Source of the DNA: UBA1258 sp963643225
GTDB taxonomy: Bacteria > Bacillota > Clostridia > Lachnospirales > Lachnospiraceae
NCBI GenBank assembly: GCA_963643225.1
Contig: CAVIIX010000001.1
Span: forward strand, 62,001-126,000
Direction: 5' to 3'
DNA: 64,000 nucleotides
Of this stretch, positions 52,703 through 62,928 are shown one piece after another. The position numbers and the translations under genes were made by a program. Below the pieces are notes generated by a model that did not search any database, was not told the origin of the DNA, and saw nothing but the letters and a program-made list of their open reading frames with translations. Within the stretch, counting starts at the first letter, position 1. Each line of letters opens with the position of its first letter.

Positions 52703-53407
52703 ATGAATGTTCCTAAATCTGTGGCTATAATATTGGATGGTAACGGAAGGTGGGCAAAGTCAAAGGGTATGCCGCGCAACTACGGTCATGTACAGGGCGC
52801 AAAGACAGTAGAGATAATCTGCGAAGAAGCCTATAAAATGGGTATTGAATATTTGACCGTTTATGCTTTTTCAACCGAAAACTGGAACCGCCCGCAGGAC
52901 GAAGTGAATGCTTTAATGAAGCTTCTTCGTAATTACATGAAGACCTGCTTGCAGACCGCAGCCAAAAACAATATGTGCGTGCGTATAATCGGTGAAAAAT
53001 CAAGACTTGATGAAGATATACGTGCCCGCATTGAAGAGCTTGAGGCTGCTACAAAAGAAAATACAGGCCTTAAATTTACAATTGCCATTAATTATGGCGG
53101 CAGAGATGAAATTACAAGAGCTGTAAGAAAAATAAGTGAAGAGGTAAGGGAAGGAAAGCTTTTACCCTCCGACATTACAGAATCTGTTATTGAGAGTCAC
53201 CTTGATACTCACGGCCTTCCGGATCCGGATTTATTAATCCGCACCTGCAATGAATTAAGAATCTCAAATTTCTTACTTTGGCAGATTTCGTATTCTGAAA
53301 TATATGTTACAGAGGTGCCCTGGCCTGATTTTGACAAAAACGAATTAATCAAAGCCTGTGAGGCCTATAATATGCGCACCAGGAAATTCGGTAACGTGGA
53401 AGAATAG
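52703..53407 (+). CDS. uppS: Undecaprenyl diphosphate synthase (isoprenyl transferase)
   Basis: 234 residues from ATG 52703 (TGGAG upstream); an upstream in-frame start at 52643 lies inside the palindromic element. D12 in AIILDGNGRWAK, GHVQGAKTVE, YAFSTENWNRP, NYGGRDEI and RTCNELRISNFLLWQISYSE are canonical (the last motif normally reads RTxGExRxSNF). Makes the C55 lipid carrier for wall synthesis. Confidence 0.97.
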   Translation: MNVPKSVAIILDGNGRWAKSKGMPRNYGHVQGAKTVEIICEEAYKMGIEYLTVYAFSTENWNRPQDEVNALMKLLRNYMKTCLQTAAKNNMCVRIIGEKSRLDEDIRARIEELEAATKENTGLKFTIAINYGGRDEITRAVRKISEEVREGKLLPSDITESVIESHLDTHGLPDPDLLIRTCNELRISNFLLWQISYSEIYVTEVPWPDFDKNELIKACEAYNMRTRKFGNVEE

Positions 53408-53417
53408 GGAGGAAATT

Positions 53418-54236
53418 ATGTTTAAAACAAGAGTATTAAGCGGAATCGTGCTTGCAATATGTGCCTTTGTTACGCTGTTTTTCGGAGGATATTTACTGGC
53501 GGCCGTTTTACTGCTTCTTTCAATAGGCGGCTTTTTGGAACTTACAAAAGCACTTGGCATAAGAGAAGAAAAGAAGATAAATTCAATAGTACTTTTTGGG
53601 CTTATTGCAATTTCGGTTTATTATATTTTTCTTGCCTTAAACGTTAAAGAAGCTGTAATGGTAATGCTTGTGGTATTTGCGGTTATTTTATTTTTATGTA
53701 TCTACGTATTTACCTTCCCAAAATACAAGGCTGAAGCTGTAATGGGCTGCATTTTTTCTTATATTTATGCACCCATCATGCTTTCCTTTGTTTATTTAAC
53801 AAGGAATCTTGAAAACGGACATTTAATCGTATGGATGATTGTAATTGCATCCTGGGGATTTGACACCTGCGCTTACTGTGTGGGTATGCTTACAGGAAAG
53901 ACCATCGGCAATCATAAATTTTTACCTAAGCTTTCACCAAAAAAATCCATTGAAGGTGTCATAGGCGGTGTAATAGGTGCAGGCTTACTTGGATTATTGT
54001 TTGGTCATCTTTTCTATGAAGAGGTTAAGTGGATTCTTGCAGGCATCGCGGCAATCGGCGGTATTATTGCACAGATTGGCGATCTTGCGGCATCTGCCAT
54101 TAAACGTAACAAGGACATTAAGGATTACGGAAAATGTATTCCTGGTCACGGCGGAGTAATGGACCGCTTTGACAGTATGATTTTTACTGCTCCCATTACA
54201 TATTTTCTTGCAGTTTTATGGCTGTACGTAGGTTAA
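53418..54236 (+). CDS. cdsA: Phosphatidate cytidylyltransferase
   Basis: 272 residues from ATG 53418 (GGGAGG upstream). Eight or so membrane helices; CdsA signature near the C-terminus (GDLAASAIKRNKDIKDYGKCIPGHGGVMDRFDSMIFTAP) is complete. Makes CDP-diacylglycerol. Confidence 0.97.
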   Translation: MFKTRVLSGIVLAICAFVTLFFGGYLLAAVLLLLSIGGFLELTKALGIREEKKINSIVLFGLIAISVYYIFLALNVKEAVMVMLVVFAVILFLCIYVFTFPKYKAEAVMGCIFSYIYAPIMLSFVYLTRNLENGHLIVWMIVIASWGFDTCAYCVGMLTGKTIGNHKFLPKLSPKKSIEGVIGGVIGAGLLGLLFGHLFYEEVKWILAGIAAIGGIIAQIGDLAASAIKRNKDIKDYGKCIPGHGGVMDRFDSMIFTAPITYFLAVLWLYVG

Positions 54237-54243
54237 TTAAAAT

Positions 54244-55389
54244 ATGAAAAATCTTGTATTGTTGGGTTCTACAGGTTCAATCGGTACCCAGACACTTGAA
54301 ATAATTAAAGATAACGAGGGCATTAAGGTACTTGCTCTTGCAGCAGGCAAAAATGCTTCTTTAATGGAAGAACAGATTCGCGAATTCAAGCCTGAATATG
54401 CTGTAATGTACGATGAAGCGGCATACTCTGATTTGCGTGAAAGAGTAAAGGATTTACCCGTTAAAGTGCTTCAGGGCATGGAAGGCTTATTAACGGTTTC
54501 TGCTCTGCCTAAGGCTGATATCGTTGAAACGGCACTTGTGGGCATGATAGGCATTCAGCCTACAATCGCAGCCATTAAAGCTAATAAGACAATTGCTCTT
54601 GCCAATAAAGAGACCCTTGTTACCGCAGGCCACATTATTATGCCCTTAGCAAAAGAAAACGGCGTAAACATTTATCCGGTTGATTCAGAGCATAGTGCTA
54701 TTTTTCAGTCTTTAAACGGCAAAAATGGCAATAAAATAAGCAAAATTTTACTTACTGCTTCAGGCGGCCCCTTCAGAGGCTTAAGCTATGAAGAATTAAA
54801 GACAAAGACAATTGAGGATGCGTTAAAGCACCCTAACTGGAGCATGGGTAAAAAGGTAACAATCGATTCTGCAAGCTTAGTTAATAAGGGGCTTGAAGTA
54901 ATCGAAGCAAAATGGCTTTTTGACGTTGATGTCAAAAAAATCCAGGTACTTATTCAGCCTCAGAGCATTTTGCACTCTGCCGTTGAATTTGAAGACGGTG
55001 CGGTAATAGGACAGATGGGAGTGCCGGATATGAAGCTTCCTATCCAGTATGCACTGTTTTATCCTGAGAGAAGGCCAATGCGTGACAATCGCATAGATTT
55101 CTTTAAATTAGGGAAAATTGATTTTTATGAACCAGACATTAAAACCTTTAAGGGTTTAGGCTATGCCTATGAAGCTGCAAGGCAGGGGGGCGCAATGCCT
55201 ACTGTTTTCAATGCGGCCAACGAGCTTGCGGTTAAAGACTTTTTAGAAAGAAAAATTTCTTTTACCGGAATTTATGATTATATTGAAGCGGCAATGGATT
55301 CGGTTAAGAATATTGAAAATCCTACTGTTTTTGAAATACTTGATACGGAAAAGGCTGCTTACGAAGCAATTAAGAAAGTGTTTTATTAG
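54244..55389 (+). CDS. dxr: 1-deoxy-D-xylulose 5-phosphate reductoisomerase
   Basis: 381 residues. NADPH-binding GSTGSIGTQTL at 8-18, ALANKETLVTAG, PVDSEHSAIFQ, and metal/substrate loop ILTASGGPFRG. Second step of the MEP isoprenoid pathway; ispG of the same pathway is two genes on. Confidence 0.98.
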   Translation: MKNLVLLGSTGSIGTQTLEIIKDNEGIKVLALAAGKNASLMEEQIREFKPEYAVMYDEAAYSDLRERVKDLPVKVLQGMEGLLTVSALPKADIVETALVGMIGIQPTIAAIKANKTIALANKETLVTAGHIIMPLAKENGVNIYPVDSEHSAIFQSLNGKNGNKISKILLTASGGPFRGLSYEELKTKTIEDALKHPNWSMGKKVTIDSASLVNKGLEVIEAKWLFDVDVKKIQVLIQPQSILHSAVEFEDGAVIGQMGVPDMKLPIQYALFYPERRPMRDNRIDFFKLGKIDFYEPDIKTFKGLGYAYEAARQGGAMPTVFNAANELAVKDFLERKISFTGIYDYIEAAMDSVKNIENPTVFEILDTEKAAYEAIKKVFY

Positions 55390-55405
55390 AAGGCGGAATT
55401 TTTAA

Positions 55406-56500
55406 ATGGTTATATCTGTTATATGGTTTATTATTATTCTTTCGATAATTGTATTAAGCCATGAATTCGGACATTTTATTATTGCCCGTGTTAATGGAAT
55501 AAGAGTAATAGAATTTGCAATGGGATTTGGTCCAACCCTTTTTTCCTTTAAGAAAAAGGGTACTAAATTTTCCTTAAAGCTTTTGCCCTTAGGTGGTGCC
55601 TGCGTTTTTGACGGAGAGGACGAACTTCCAGGAAGCGAAAAGAAGGAAGAGCCTGTAGAGGAAGCCTTCGATACAGAGGAAAAGCCTCAGGGCATTTCCT
55701 TTAGGGAAGCCAATGTATGGGCAAGAATTTCAACGGTTTTTGCAGGACCCTTTTTTAACTTCATTGTTTCCTTTATTTTTGCAATGATTATAGTAGGCTT
55801 CTGCGGTACGGATTTACCTACCGTGCAGGGCTTAACAAAGGGACGCCCTGCAATTGATTCAGGCCTTGAAATCGGCGATACCATTACAAAGATAAATGGT
55901 GAGCACATTCATGTATGGCGTGATATTACACTTATTTCCATTTTGAATGACGGAGAAGAGCTTACAATTGAATATGAAAGAAACGGGGAAACCGGTGAGG
56001 TTTCTTTTGCCCCTTTGTACAGTGAAGAGGACGAGCGCTTCTATATTGGTATTGAAGGCGGCACTGATTATATGGACTGTAAAGGGTTAAACCTTTTTAA
56101 ATACAGCTATTATGAATTGATTTTTAATTTCAGAAACACACTTAAGAGTCTTAAATCCTTAGTGCTTGGCAAGCTTTCGACAGATAATATTTCAGGACCT
56201 GTGGGTATAGCCCAGGTGGTGGATGAAAGCTATGATGCAGCCAAGGAATACGGTGTATCAAGCGTAATACTTACCATGATGAACATAGCAATGCTTTTAA
56301 GCGTTAATTTAGGTGTCATCAATTTGCTTCCTTTACCGGCTCTTGACGGCGGCAGACTTGTGTTTATGTTTGTGGAAGTATTGAGAGGTAAGCCCGTGCC
56401 GCCTGAAAAGGAGGGGGTCGTACACTTAATCGGAATAATACTTTTCTTTATACTGACGATATTTGTGTTATATAACGATATTTTAAGACTCATAGGATAA
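55406..56500 (+). CDS. rseP: Site-2 intramembrane metalloprotease RseP/RasP
   Basis: 364 residues. Zinc motif H19-E-F-G-H23 in the first membrane helix, PDZ domain (about 135-215, VQGLTKGRPAIDSGLEIGDTITKINGE), and the third-ligand motif NLLPLPALDGGRLVF. An acidic insertion (about 72-95, DELPGSEKKEEPVEEAFDTEE) precedes the membrane-proximal loop. Cleaves anti-sigma factors and signal-peptide remnants. Confidence 0.95.
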   Translation: MVISVIWFIIILSIIVLSHEFGHFIIARVNGIRVIEFAMGFGPTLFSFKKKGTKFSLKLLPLGGACVFDGEDELPGSEKKEEPVEEAFDTEEKPQGISFREANVWARISTVFAGPFFNFIVSFIFAMIIVGFCGTDLPTVQGLTKGRPAIDSGLEIGDTITKINGEHIHVWRDITLISILNDGEELTIEYERNGETGEVSFAPLYSEEDERFYIGIEGGTDYMDCKGLNLFKYSYYELIFNFRNTLKSLKSLVLGKLSTDNISGPVGIAQVVDESYDAAKEYGVSSVILTMMNIAMLLSVNLGVINLLPLPALDGGRLVFMFVEVLRGKPVPPEKEGVVHLIGIILFFILTIFVLYNDILRLIG

Positions 56501-56519
56501 ATAAATTTAAGAGGCGATT

Positions 56520-57575
56520 ATGTTTAGAAACGAGACTAAAATAATTCATATAGGCAAAAAGGCTATAGGCGGTGGAAATCCCATTTTGATTCAGTCTATG
56601 ACCAACACTCCAACAGAGGATGTTAAGGCAACGGTTAATCAGATTCACAAATTAGAGGAGGCCGGTTGTGAAATTATCCGCTCAACGGTTCCTAATTTAG
56701 AGGCCGCCAAAGCCATTAAGGAAATCAAAAAGGAAATTTCGATTCCTTTAGTTGCAGATATTCATTTTGATTATAAAATGGCGGTTGCTGCAATTGAAAA
56801 CGGCGCTGACAAAGTAAGAATCAATCCCGGCAACATAGGCACCGATGAAAAGCTTTTAGAGGTTGTAAAGGCGGCAAAAGAAAGAAACATCCCGATTCGC
56901 GTGGGGGTTAATTCAGGCTCCATGGAAAAGGATTTAATTGAAAAATATAACGGTGTTACTGCAAAGGGCTTAGTTGAAAGTGCCATCAGAAATGTGTCAA
57001 GAATAGAGGACATGGGTTATGATAATCTGGTAGTTAGCCTTAAATCAACCAATGTATTAATGTGCGTTGAAGCCTATAAAGAAATTGCAGCAAGGATTCC
57101 TTATCCTTTACATGTAGGCATTACGGAATCAGGCACTGCATTTTCAGGCAATATAAAATCAGGAATTGGTCTTGGCATGATTTTATCAGAGGGTATCGGT
57201 GACACCATAAGAGTTTCTTTAACAGGAGACGTGGTGGATGAAATAAGAAGTGCCCGCATTATTTTACGCACCTTAGGTCTTAGAAAAGAAGGAATAGAGG
57301 TTGTGTCCTGTCCTACATGCGGACGCACCAAAATCGATTTAATCGGTCTTGCCACAAAGGTTGAAGAAATGGCAGAAAAATATCCTCTTAATATTAAGCT
57401 TGCAGTTATGGGCTGTGCGGTAAATGGTCCGGGTGAAGCAAGAGAGGCAGACTTAGGCATTGCCGGCGGTAACGGAGAGGGTCTGATATTTAAAAAGGGT
57501 GAAATTTATAAAAAGGTTCCTGAAAGCGAGATAATTCAAACTCTTGAATGGGAACTTGAAAACTGGGGAAGGTAA
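56520..57575 (+). CDS. ispG: 4-hydroxy-3-methylbut-2-en-1-yl diphosphate synthase
   Basis: 351 residues. N-terminal VGGGNPILIQSMTNTPTEDV-like start (here GGGNPILIQSMTNT), KVRINPGNIG, and the iron-sulfur cysteines in SCPTCGRTKIDL and MGCAVNGPGEAREAD. Penultimate step of the MEP pathway. The usual ispG-polC adjacency is kept. Confidence 0.98.
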   Translation: MFRNETKIIHIGKKAIGGGNPILIQSMTNTPTEDVKATVNQIHKLEEAGCEIIRSTVPNLEAAKAIKEIKKEISIPLVADIHFDYKMAVAAIENGADKVRINPGNIGTDEKLLEVVKAAKERNIPIRVGVNSGSMEKDLIEKYNGVTAKGLVESAIRNVSRIEDMGYDNLVVSLKSTNVLMCVEAYKEIAARIPYPLHVGITESGTAFSGNIKSGIGLGMILSEGIGDTIRVSLTGDVVDEIRSARIILRTLGLRKEGIEVVSCPTCGRTKIDLIGLATKVEEMAEKYPLNIKLAVMGCAVNGPGEAREADLGIAGGNGEGLIFKKGEIYKKVPESEIIQTLEWELENWGR

Positions 57576-57583
57576 TATATATA

Positions 57584-60500
57584 ATGGAACCAAAGGCGTT
57601 TTTGGAAGTATTTAAGACTTTAGATTTAAAGAAGAGCATCCGTGAAAATTTTGAGGAGGTTCTTGTGACAAGAGTTGTATCCAACAAACGCCACGATTAT
57701 TTAAAGATTTATATAATAAGCAATCATATTATCCCTAAAAAGGATATCTATTTGGCAATTCGTGAAATAAAGAAGCAGTTATTTAATGATACCGTTATGG
57801 ACATTAACATTATCGAGGAATACAATCTCCCCGCCTCCTATACGGTAAAGGCTTTGCTTGATGAATACTGGGATTCATGCTTAACCGAGGCTTCAGAAAT
57901 AAACAAGGTGTTTGAAAACACCTTAAAGAAGCTTGAAATTAAGGAAATTAACGGTAATCATGTAGAGCTTTCTTTGCCTGATTCAGAGATCATCAAAAAG
58001 CGTGAAAGTGAAATACTTGAATATTTAAGTAAGGTAGTGTGCGAACGTTTTAAGCTCCCTGCCGTTTTTAGCGTTGCCTACAGACATGAGGAAATTGATT
58101 CAAAGCAGAGGGAAGAGTGGGATGAATACAGAATTTCACAGCTTGTAAATGAACGTCTGTCAAGGAAATTCAAGGAAATTAAAGAAGATCTTCCGGTTAT
58201 GAAGGCAAGTGATGAAGCTTCACAGAATAAAGAAACCGAATCCTTACAGGAAACAGTTAAGGAAGCTGCGCCCAAAAAAGAAAATAAAAAGCCTGAAAAT
58301 AAGGAACATTTTGGAGAAAAGAAAAATTTTAAGGAATTTAGGAAGGCGTCAGTAAGAGTATACGAGAAATCGGATAATCCTGATGTTATCTACGGCTGCG
58401 ATATTTCAGAGGAAGAAGAATTTACACCGATTGAAGCTTTGGTAGATGATTTTAAAACTGTTGTGTTCAGAGGAAAAATCGTTGCCAATGAACAAAGAGA
58501 CATAAGAAACAATAAAAGCATTATTTCCTTTAACGTAACGGACTTTACAGATACGGTTAAATGTAAGATATTTGTAAAAACAGAAGAAGCAGGAGAATTT
58601 CTTGATAAACTTTCTCCAGGTAAATTTGTGCGCGTAATGGGTATGCCGCAGCTTGATCCATTTGATCATGAATTATCCGTTACTTCTCCTAAATCCGTAA
58701 TGATTGGAACAGACTTTACTACTACACGTAAGGATTTATCTCCCGTTAAGAGAGTAGAGCTTCATTGCCACACAAAGATGAGCGATATGGATGGCATTAC
58801 GGATGTAAGTACTCTCGTCAAGCGAGCTTATTCCTGGGGACACAGAGCTTTAGCAGTTACAGACCACGGCGTGGTACAGTCTTTCCCAGATGCCAACCAC
58901 ACCTGGGAGGATTTATGGAAAAAGGAAAAGGAATTAAGAATTGCGGCAGGAGATGAAAAGCCTGACAGACAGGATTTCTTTAAGGTACTTTATGGAGTTG
59001 AGGGATATCTTGTTGATGATTTGATTCAAACCGTGCTGGATTCTCATAATGAAAGCATAGATACAGACTATGTTGTCTTTGATATAGAGACAACAGGCTT
59101 TTCAGATGTAAAAAATAAAATAATAGAAATCGGTGCGGTTAAAGTAGTAAAGGGAGAAATTACAGAGACATTTTCTGAATTTGTAAATCCTCAAATTCCT
59201 ATCCCTTACCGTATCACAAAGCTTACTTCCATTACAGACGACCAGGTAAAGGATGCTCCGGCAATAGAGGTTATCCTTCCTAAATTTCTTGAATTCTGTA
59301 AGGGCTGTGTACTTGTTGCCCATAATGCTGGCTTTGACACCTCATTTATCAAAAGAAACTGTGAACGCTTAGGCTATGAATATAATTTTGCCTGCGTTGA
59401 TACTTTGGGACTTTCAAGACACTTTTTATCAAAGCTTCATAAATTTACTCTTGATGCGGTATGTAAGGAATTAAACATAACCCTTGCCAATCACCATAGG
59501 GCAGTTGATGATGCAACCGCAACAGGGGAGATGTTTGTAAAGCTTTTAAAGAAGTGTAAGGATGCAGGCTTTTTAACTCTTGATGATATAAACGAAGGTA
59601 CAAAAATATCGGAAGAAATTATTAAAAAGCTTCCTACCTTCCACGTTATAATTTTAGCTAAAAACAACACGGGACGAGTAAATTTATATACTTTGATTTC
59701 AAAATCTCATTTAAATTATTACAACAAACGTCCCAGAATTCCAAAGAGTGAATTATTAGCTCACAGGGAAGGCTTAATTATAGGCAGTGCCTGTGAAGCA
59801 GGTGAATTATACAGGGCAATTTTAGAGGAACGCTCTGAAGAACGTATTGCAGGAATAGTTAATTTTTACGACTATCTTGAAATTCAGCCCCGCGGCAATA
59901 ATGCCTTTTTGATTCGTGATGAAAAATTTGAAAATATCAATTCGGAGGAAGATATTTTAAATATCAACAGGGAAATCGTAAGACTTGGAGAAGCTTACAA
60001 TAAACCGGTATGTGCCACCTGTGACGTTCATTTTATCGATCCTGAGGATGAAGTCTACAGACGTATCATAATGAAGGGGCAGGGCTTTGACGATGCCGAT
60101 AATCAGGCACCACTTTATTTACATACTACCGATGAAATGCTTGAAGAATTCGGGTATTTGGGCAGAGACAAGGCAATGGAGGTAGTTGTTACAAACACAA
60201 ACAAGATTGCCGACATGTGTGAATCCATGTCACCGGTTCGTCCCGATAAATGTCCTCCTGTTATTGAAAATTCCGATGAAATACTTACTACCATCTGCTA
60301 TAACAAGGCCCATGAAATGTATGGACCAAACCTTCCTGATATAGTTAAGGAGCGTCTTGAAAGAGAGCTTCATTCCATTATCACAAATGGATTTGCGGTT
60401 ATGTACATTATCGCCCAGAAGCTTGTATGGAAATCGGTAGAGGACGGATATTTAGTAGGTTCACGAGGCTCTGTAGGTTCAAGCTTTGTTGCTACAATGG

Positions 60501-62161
60501 CAGGTATTACGGAGGTTAACCCATTAGTACCTCATTATTACTGTTCGGAATGTCATTATTATGATTTTGATTCTGAGGAAGTAAAGGCCTTCAGGGGCAT
60601 GGCGGGTGTTGATATGCCCGATAAAATGTGTCCTAAGTGCGGTGCAAAGCTTAAAAAGGACGGCTTTGATATTCCTTTTGAAACCTTCTTAGGCTTTAAG
60701 GGAGATAAAGAGCCTGATATCGACTTAAACTTTTCAGGTGAATATCAGTCAAAGGCGCATAAATATACGGAAGTAATTTTCGGCGCGGGGCAGACCTTCC
60801 GTGCCGGTACAATTGCAACTCTTGCAGATAAAACAGCATTTGGTTACGTTAAAAAATATTACGAAGAAAAGGGTATAAAGAAGCGTAATTGTGAAATAGA
60901 CAGAATAGTTCAGGGCTGTGTAGGTGTAAGACGTTCTACAGGTCAGCATCCGGGGGGCATTATAGTTTTGCCTGTAGGAGAAGACATAAATTCCTTTACT
61001 CCCGTTCAGCATCCTGCCAACGATACTGAAACCGATATTATCACGACCCACTTTGATTACCATTCAATCGACCATAACCTGCTTAAGCTTGATATATTAG
61101 GACATGATGATCCTACCATGATACGTATGCTTCAGGACTTAACCGGAATGGACCCTTTAACTATTCCTCTTGACGACCCTAAGGTTATGTCGCTTTTTGA
61201 ATCTACTAAAGCCCTGGGAGTTGAGCCTAAGGATATTTTGGGATGCGAGCTTGGCTGCTTAGGCATTCCGGAATTTGGTACTGACTTTTCAATGGGCATG
61301 GTACAGGAAGCAAAGCCTAAATATTTTTCCGATTTAATACGTATTGCAGGTCTTTCCCATGGCACCGACGTATGGCTTAACAATGCCCAGGATTTAATTC
61401 GTGACGGCATTGCCACCATTTCCACCGCCATCTGTACCCGAGACGATATTATGACCTACCTTATTAATAAGGGCGTTGAATCGGAGGAGTCCTTTAAGAT
61501 AATGGAAATGGTAAGAAAGGGTAAGGTAGCTGCCGGCAAATGCGATAAGTGGGAAAAGTGGAAGGAGGATATGAGAGCCTGCGATGTACCCGAATGGTAC
61601 ATTGAATCCTGTCAGAAGATTAAATACATGTTCCCAAGAGCTCATGCTGCAGCCTATGTTATGATGGCATGGCGAATTGCTTACTGTAAGGTTTATTATC
61701 CACTGGCTTATTATGCCGCTTTCTTTTCAATAAGAGCAAAGGCCTTTAACTACCGTACCATGTGCTTTGGTAAAGAAAAACTTGAAAATGAATTAAAGCG
61801 CCTTCAGGCACTTGAAGAGCCTACCCCCAAGGATGAAAACTCGATAAGAGACATGAGAATAGTCCAGGAAATGTATGCACGAGGCTTTGAATTTGCTCCC
61901 ATTGATTTATTTACGGCAAAATCCCGACTGTTTTCCATTATAGACGGAAGGATTATGCCTTCCTTTAACTCGATTGACGGTCTTGGTGAAAACGCTGCCG
62001 ATTCAATTGTAGAGGCCTGCAAGGCAGGGCCTTTTACTTCAAAAGAAGATTTTAAATCAAGAGCCCATGTATCCCAGACAATTGCAGATGACATGGCGGA
62101 TTTGGGTATCTTAGGAGTCATTCCGGAAACAGACCAGATAAGTATTTTCGATATGTTGTAA
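57584..62161 (+). CDS. polC: DNA polymerase III PolC-type, replicative
   Basis: 1525 residues. N-terminal domains, OB fold (about 285-380, VVFRGKIVANEQRDI), split PHP domain starting at H394-C-H396, DnaQ-type 3'-5' exonuclease with D500-I-E502, PHP second half, palm/finger region with EPDIDLNFSGEYQ and a zinc-binding segment (CSECHYYDF ... KMCPKCG). The last residues contain a beta-clamp motif QISIF at 1518-1522. The family usually has 1,400-1,450 residues; the extra length lies in a charged linker at about 200-260. Confidence 0.99.
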   Translation: MEPKAFLEVFKTLDLKKSIRENFEEVLVTRVVSNKRHDYLKIYIISNHIIPKKDIYLAIREIKKQLFNDTVMDINIIEEYNLPASYTVKALLDEYWDSCLTEASEINKVFENTLKKLEIKEINGNHVELSLPDSEIIKKRESEILEYLSKVVCERFKLPAVFSVAYRHEEIDSKQREEWDEYRISQLVNERLSRKFKEIKEDLPVMKASDEASQNKETESLQETVKEAAPKKENKKPENKEHFGEKKNFKEFRKASVRVYEKSDNPDVIYGCDISEEEEFTPIEALVDDFKTVVFRGKIVANEQRDIRNNKSIISFNVTDFTDTVKCKIFVKTEEAGEFLDKLSPGKFVRVMGMPQLDPFDHELSVTSPKSVMIGTDFTTTRKDLSPVKRVELHCHTKMSDMDGITDVSTLVKRAYSWGHRALAVTDHGVVQSFPDANHTWEDLWKKEKELRIAAGDEKPDRQDFFKVLYGVEGYLVDDLIQTVLDSHNESIDTDYVVFDIETTGFSDVKNKIIEIGAVKVVKGEITETFSEFVNPQIPIPYRITKLTSITDDQVKDAPAIEVILPKFLEFCKGCVLVAHNAGFDTSFIKRNCERLGYEYNFACVDTLGLSRHFLSKLHKFTLDAVCKELNITLANHHRAVDDATATGEMFVKLLKKCKDAGFLTLDDINEGTKISEEIIKKLPTFHVIILAKNNTGRVNLYTLISKSHLNYYNKRPRIPKSELLAHREGLIIGSACEAGELYRAILEERSEERIAGIVNFYDYLEIQPRGNNAFLIRDEKFENINSEEDILNINREIVRLGEAYNKPVCATCDVHFIDPEDEVYRRIIMKGQGFDDADNQAPLYLHTTDEMLEEFGYLGRDKAMEVVVTNTNKIADMCESMSPVRPDKCPPVIENSDEILTTICYNKAHEMYGPNLPDIVKERLERELHSIITNGFAVMYIIAQKLVWKSVEDGYLVGSRGSVGSSFVATMAGITEVNPLVPHYYCSECHYYDFDSEEVKAFRGMAGVDMPDKMCPKCGAKLKKDGFDIPFETFLGFKGDKEPDIDLNFSGEYQSKAHKYTEVIFGAGQTFRAGTIATLADKTAFGYVKKYYEEKGIKKRNCEIDRIVQGCVGVRRSTGQHPGGIIVLPVGEDINSFTPVQHPANDTETDIITTHFDYHSIDHNLLKLDILGHDDPTMIRMLQDLTGMDPLTIPLDDPKVMSLFESTKALGVEPKDILGCELGCLGIPEFGTDFSMGMVQEAKPKYFSDLIRIAGLSHGTDVWLNNAQDLIRDGIATISTAICTRDDIMTYLINKGVESEESFKIMEMVRKGKVAAGKCDKWEKWKEDMRACDVPEWYIESCQKIKYMFPRAHAAAYVMMAWRIAYCKVYYPLAYYAAFFSIRAKAFNYRTMCFGKEKLENELKRLQALEEPTPKDENSIRDMRIVQEMYARGFEFAPIDLFTAKSRLFSIIDGRIMPSFNSIDGLGENAADSIVEACKAGPFTSKEDFKSRAHVSQTIADDMADLGILGVIPETDQISIFDML

Positions 62162-62169
62162 ATTAATGC

Positions 62170-62198
62170 TTGCTTTTTTTTGTCACATACGATAATAT
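62170..62198 (+). promoter_or_regulatory. Possible promoter of tRNA-Glu
   Basis: TTGCTT at 62170-62175, 17-base spacer, TAATAT at 62193-62198, about 31 bases before the tRNA. Weak match; no terminator is seen for polC before it. Confidence 0.35.
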
Positions 62199-62229
62199 AA
62201 ACAAGTGCCTGCTATAGGCGCTTGTATAT

Positions 62230-62301
62230 GGCTCGTTGGTCAAGCGGTTAAGACGCTGCCCTCTCACGGCAGAATCAGCGGTTCGATTCCGCTACGAGCT
62301 G
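62230..62301 (+). tRNA. tRNA-Glu (anticodon CTC)
   Basis: 72 bases that fold as a cloverleaf: acceptor GGCTCGT with ACGAGCT, D arm with GGTCAAGCGGTTAAGAC, anticodon stem CTGCC/GGCAG with CTC in the loop, T arm AGCGG-TTCGATT-CCGCT. The first pair is G1-U72 and the discriminator base is G; no CCA is encoded. The CTC isoacceptor reads GAG codons. Confidence 0.93.
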
Positions 62302-62312
62302 TTTGAAATTAG

Positions 62313-62342
62313 AGCGTTGCACAAATGTGTAACGCTTTTTTT
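62313..62342 (+). terminator. Terminator after tRNA-Glu
   Basis: AGCGTTGCAC (62313-62322) pairs with GTGTAACGCT (62327-62336) with one G-T wobble, 4-base loop, then T run to 62342. Confidence 0.88.
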
Positions 62343-62457
62343 GTTTGATGGAGTGATAAGCAGCTTTCATGATTTTCTCGCTGCAGAGATTTAGAAAATC
62401 TGCAATCGTATACAGGGTGTTAGCATGAATTGCTTATAAATTAATTCAGAGGGAAAA

Positions 62458-62928
62458 ATGTACAAATCAGTCAATGAAATAGACCGTTTTTCGTTTGAAG
62501 ACTGCGTGCTTACCGAAATTTCAAAAGCGGGGGACGGTCTTTTGCTTAGTGTGGAGGCTTTAATTGTTAAGGCTAACAATTCACAAAACGAAAATTTCAC
62601 GGAAAGCTATGCAGGCCCTTCCTTAATCAGATTTGAAGGAGGAACAATTACTTCCATATATAAGGCAGGCTTTAAATATTACAATGCGGACGGTAAGCTT
62701 ATAAAGGAAGTTAAGGACGAAGAAATATTAAAGCCTGAATGGGGAAGCTTATTAAAAAGCTTTGAAGGCAATTTTTTGCCGGCGCTTGAGAAAACCGACG
62801 AGGGCTTTTTGCTGGAAATAGAAATGTCTGAAGAAGACGGAAACCTGGGAAATTCCTACTTGCTTAATGTTAAGTCTGAGAAGGTGTTTATTACCTGGGA
62901 GCATTATATGAATAGAGTACAGAGATAA
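62458..62928 (+). CDS. Hypothetical protein, 156 residues
   Basis: No family recognised. Soluble, acidic, alternating beta strands (CVLTEISKAGDGLLLSVEALIVK, SLIRFEGGTITSIYKAGFKYYNADGKLIKEVKDEEI, GFLLEIEMSEEDG, SYLLNVKSEKVFITWEHYM). No signal peptide or membrane helix. AGAGGG lies before the ATG. Stands alone between two terminators, so it is a single transcription unit. Confidence 0.65.
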   Translation: MYKSVNEIDRFSFEDCVLTEISKAGDGLLLSVEALIVKANNSQNENFTESYAGPSLIRFEGGTITSIYKAGFKYYNADGKLIKEVKDEEILKPEWGSLLKSFEGNFLPALEKTDEGFLLEIEMSEEDGNLGNSYLLNVKSEKVFITWEHYMNRVQR

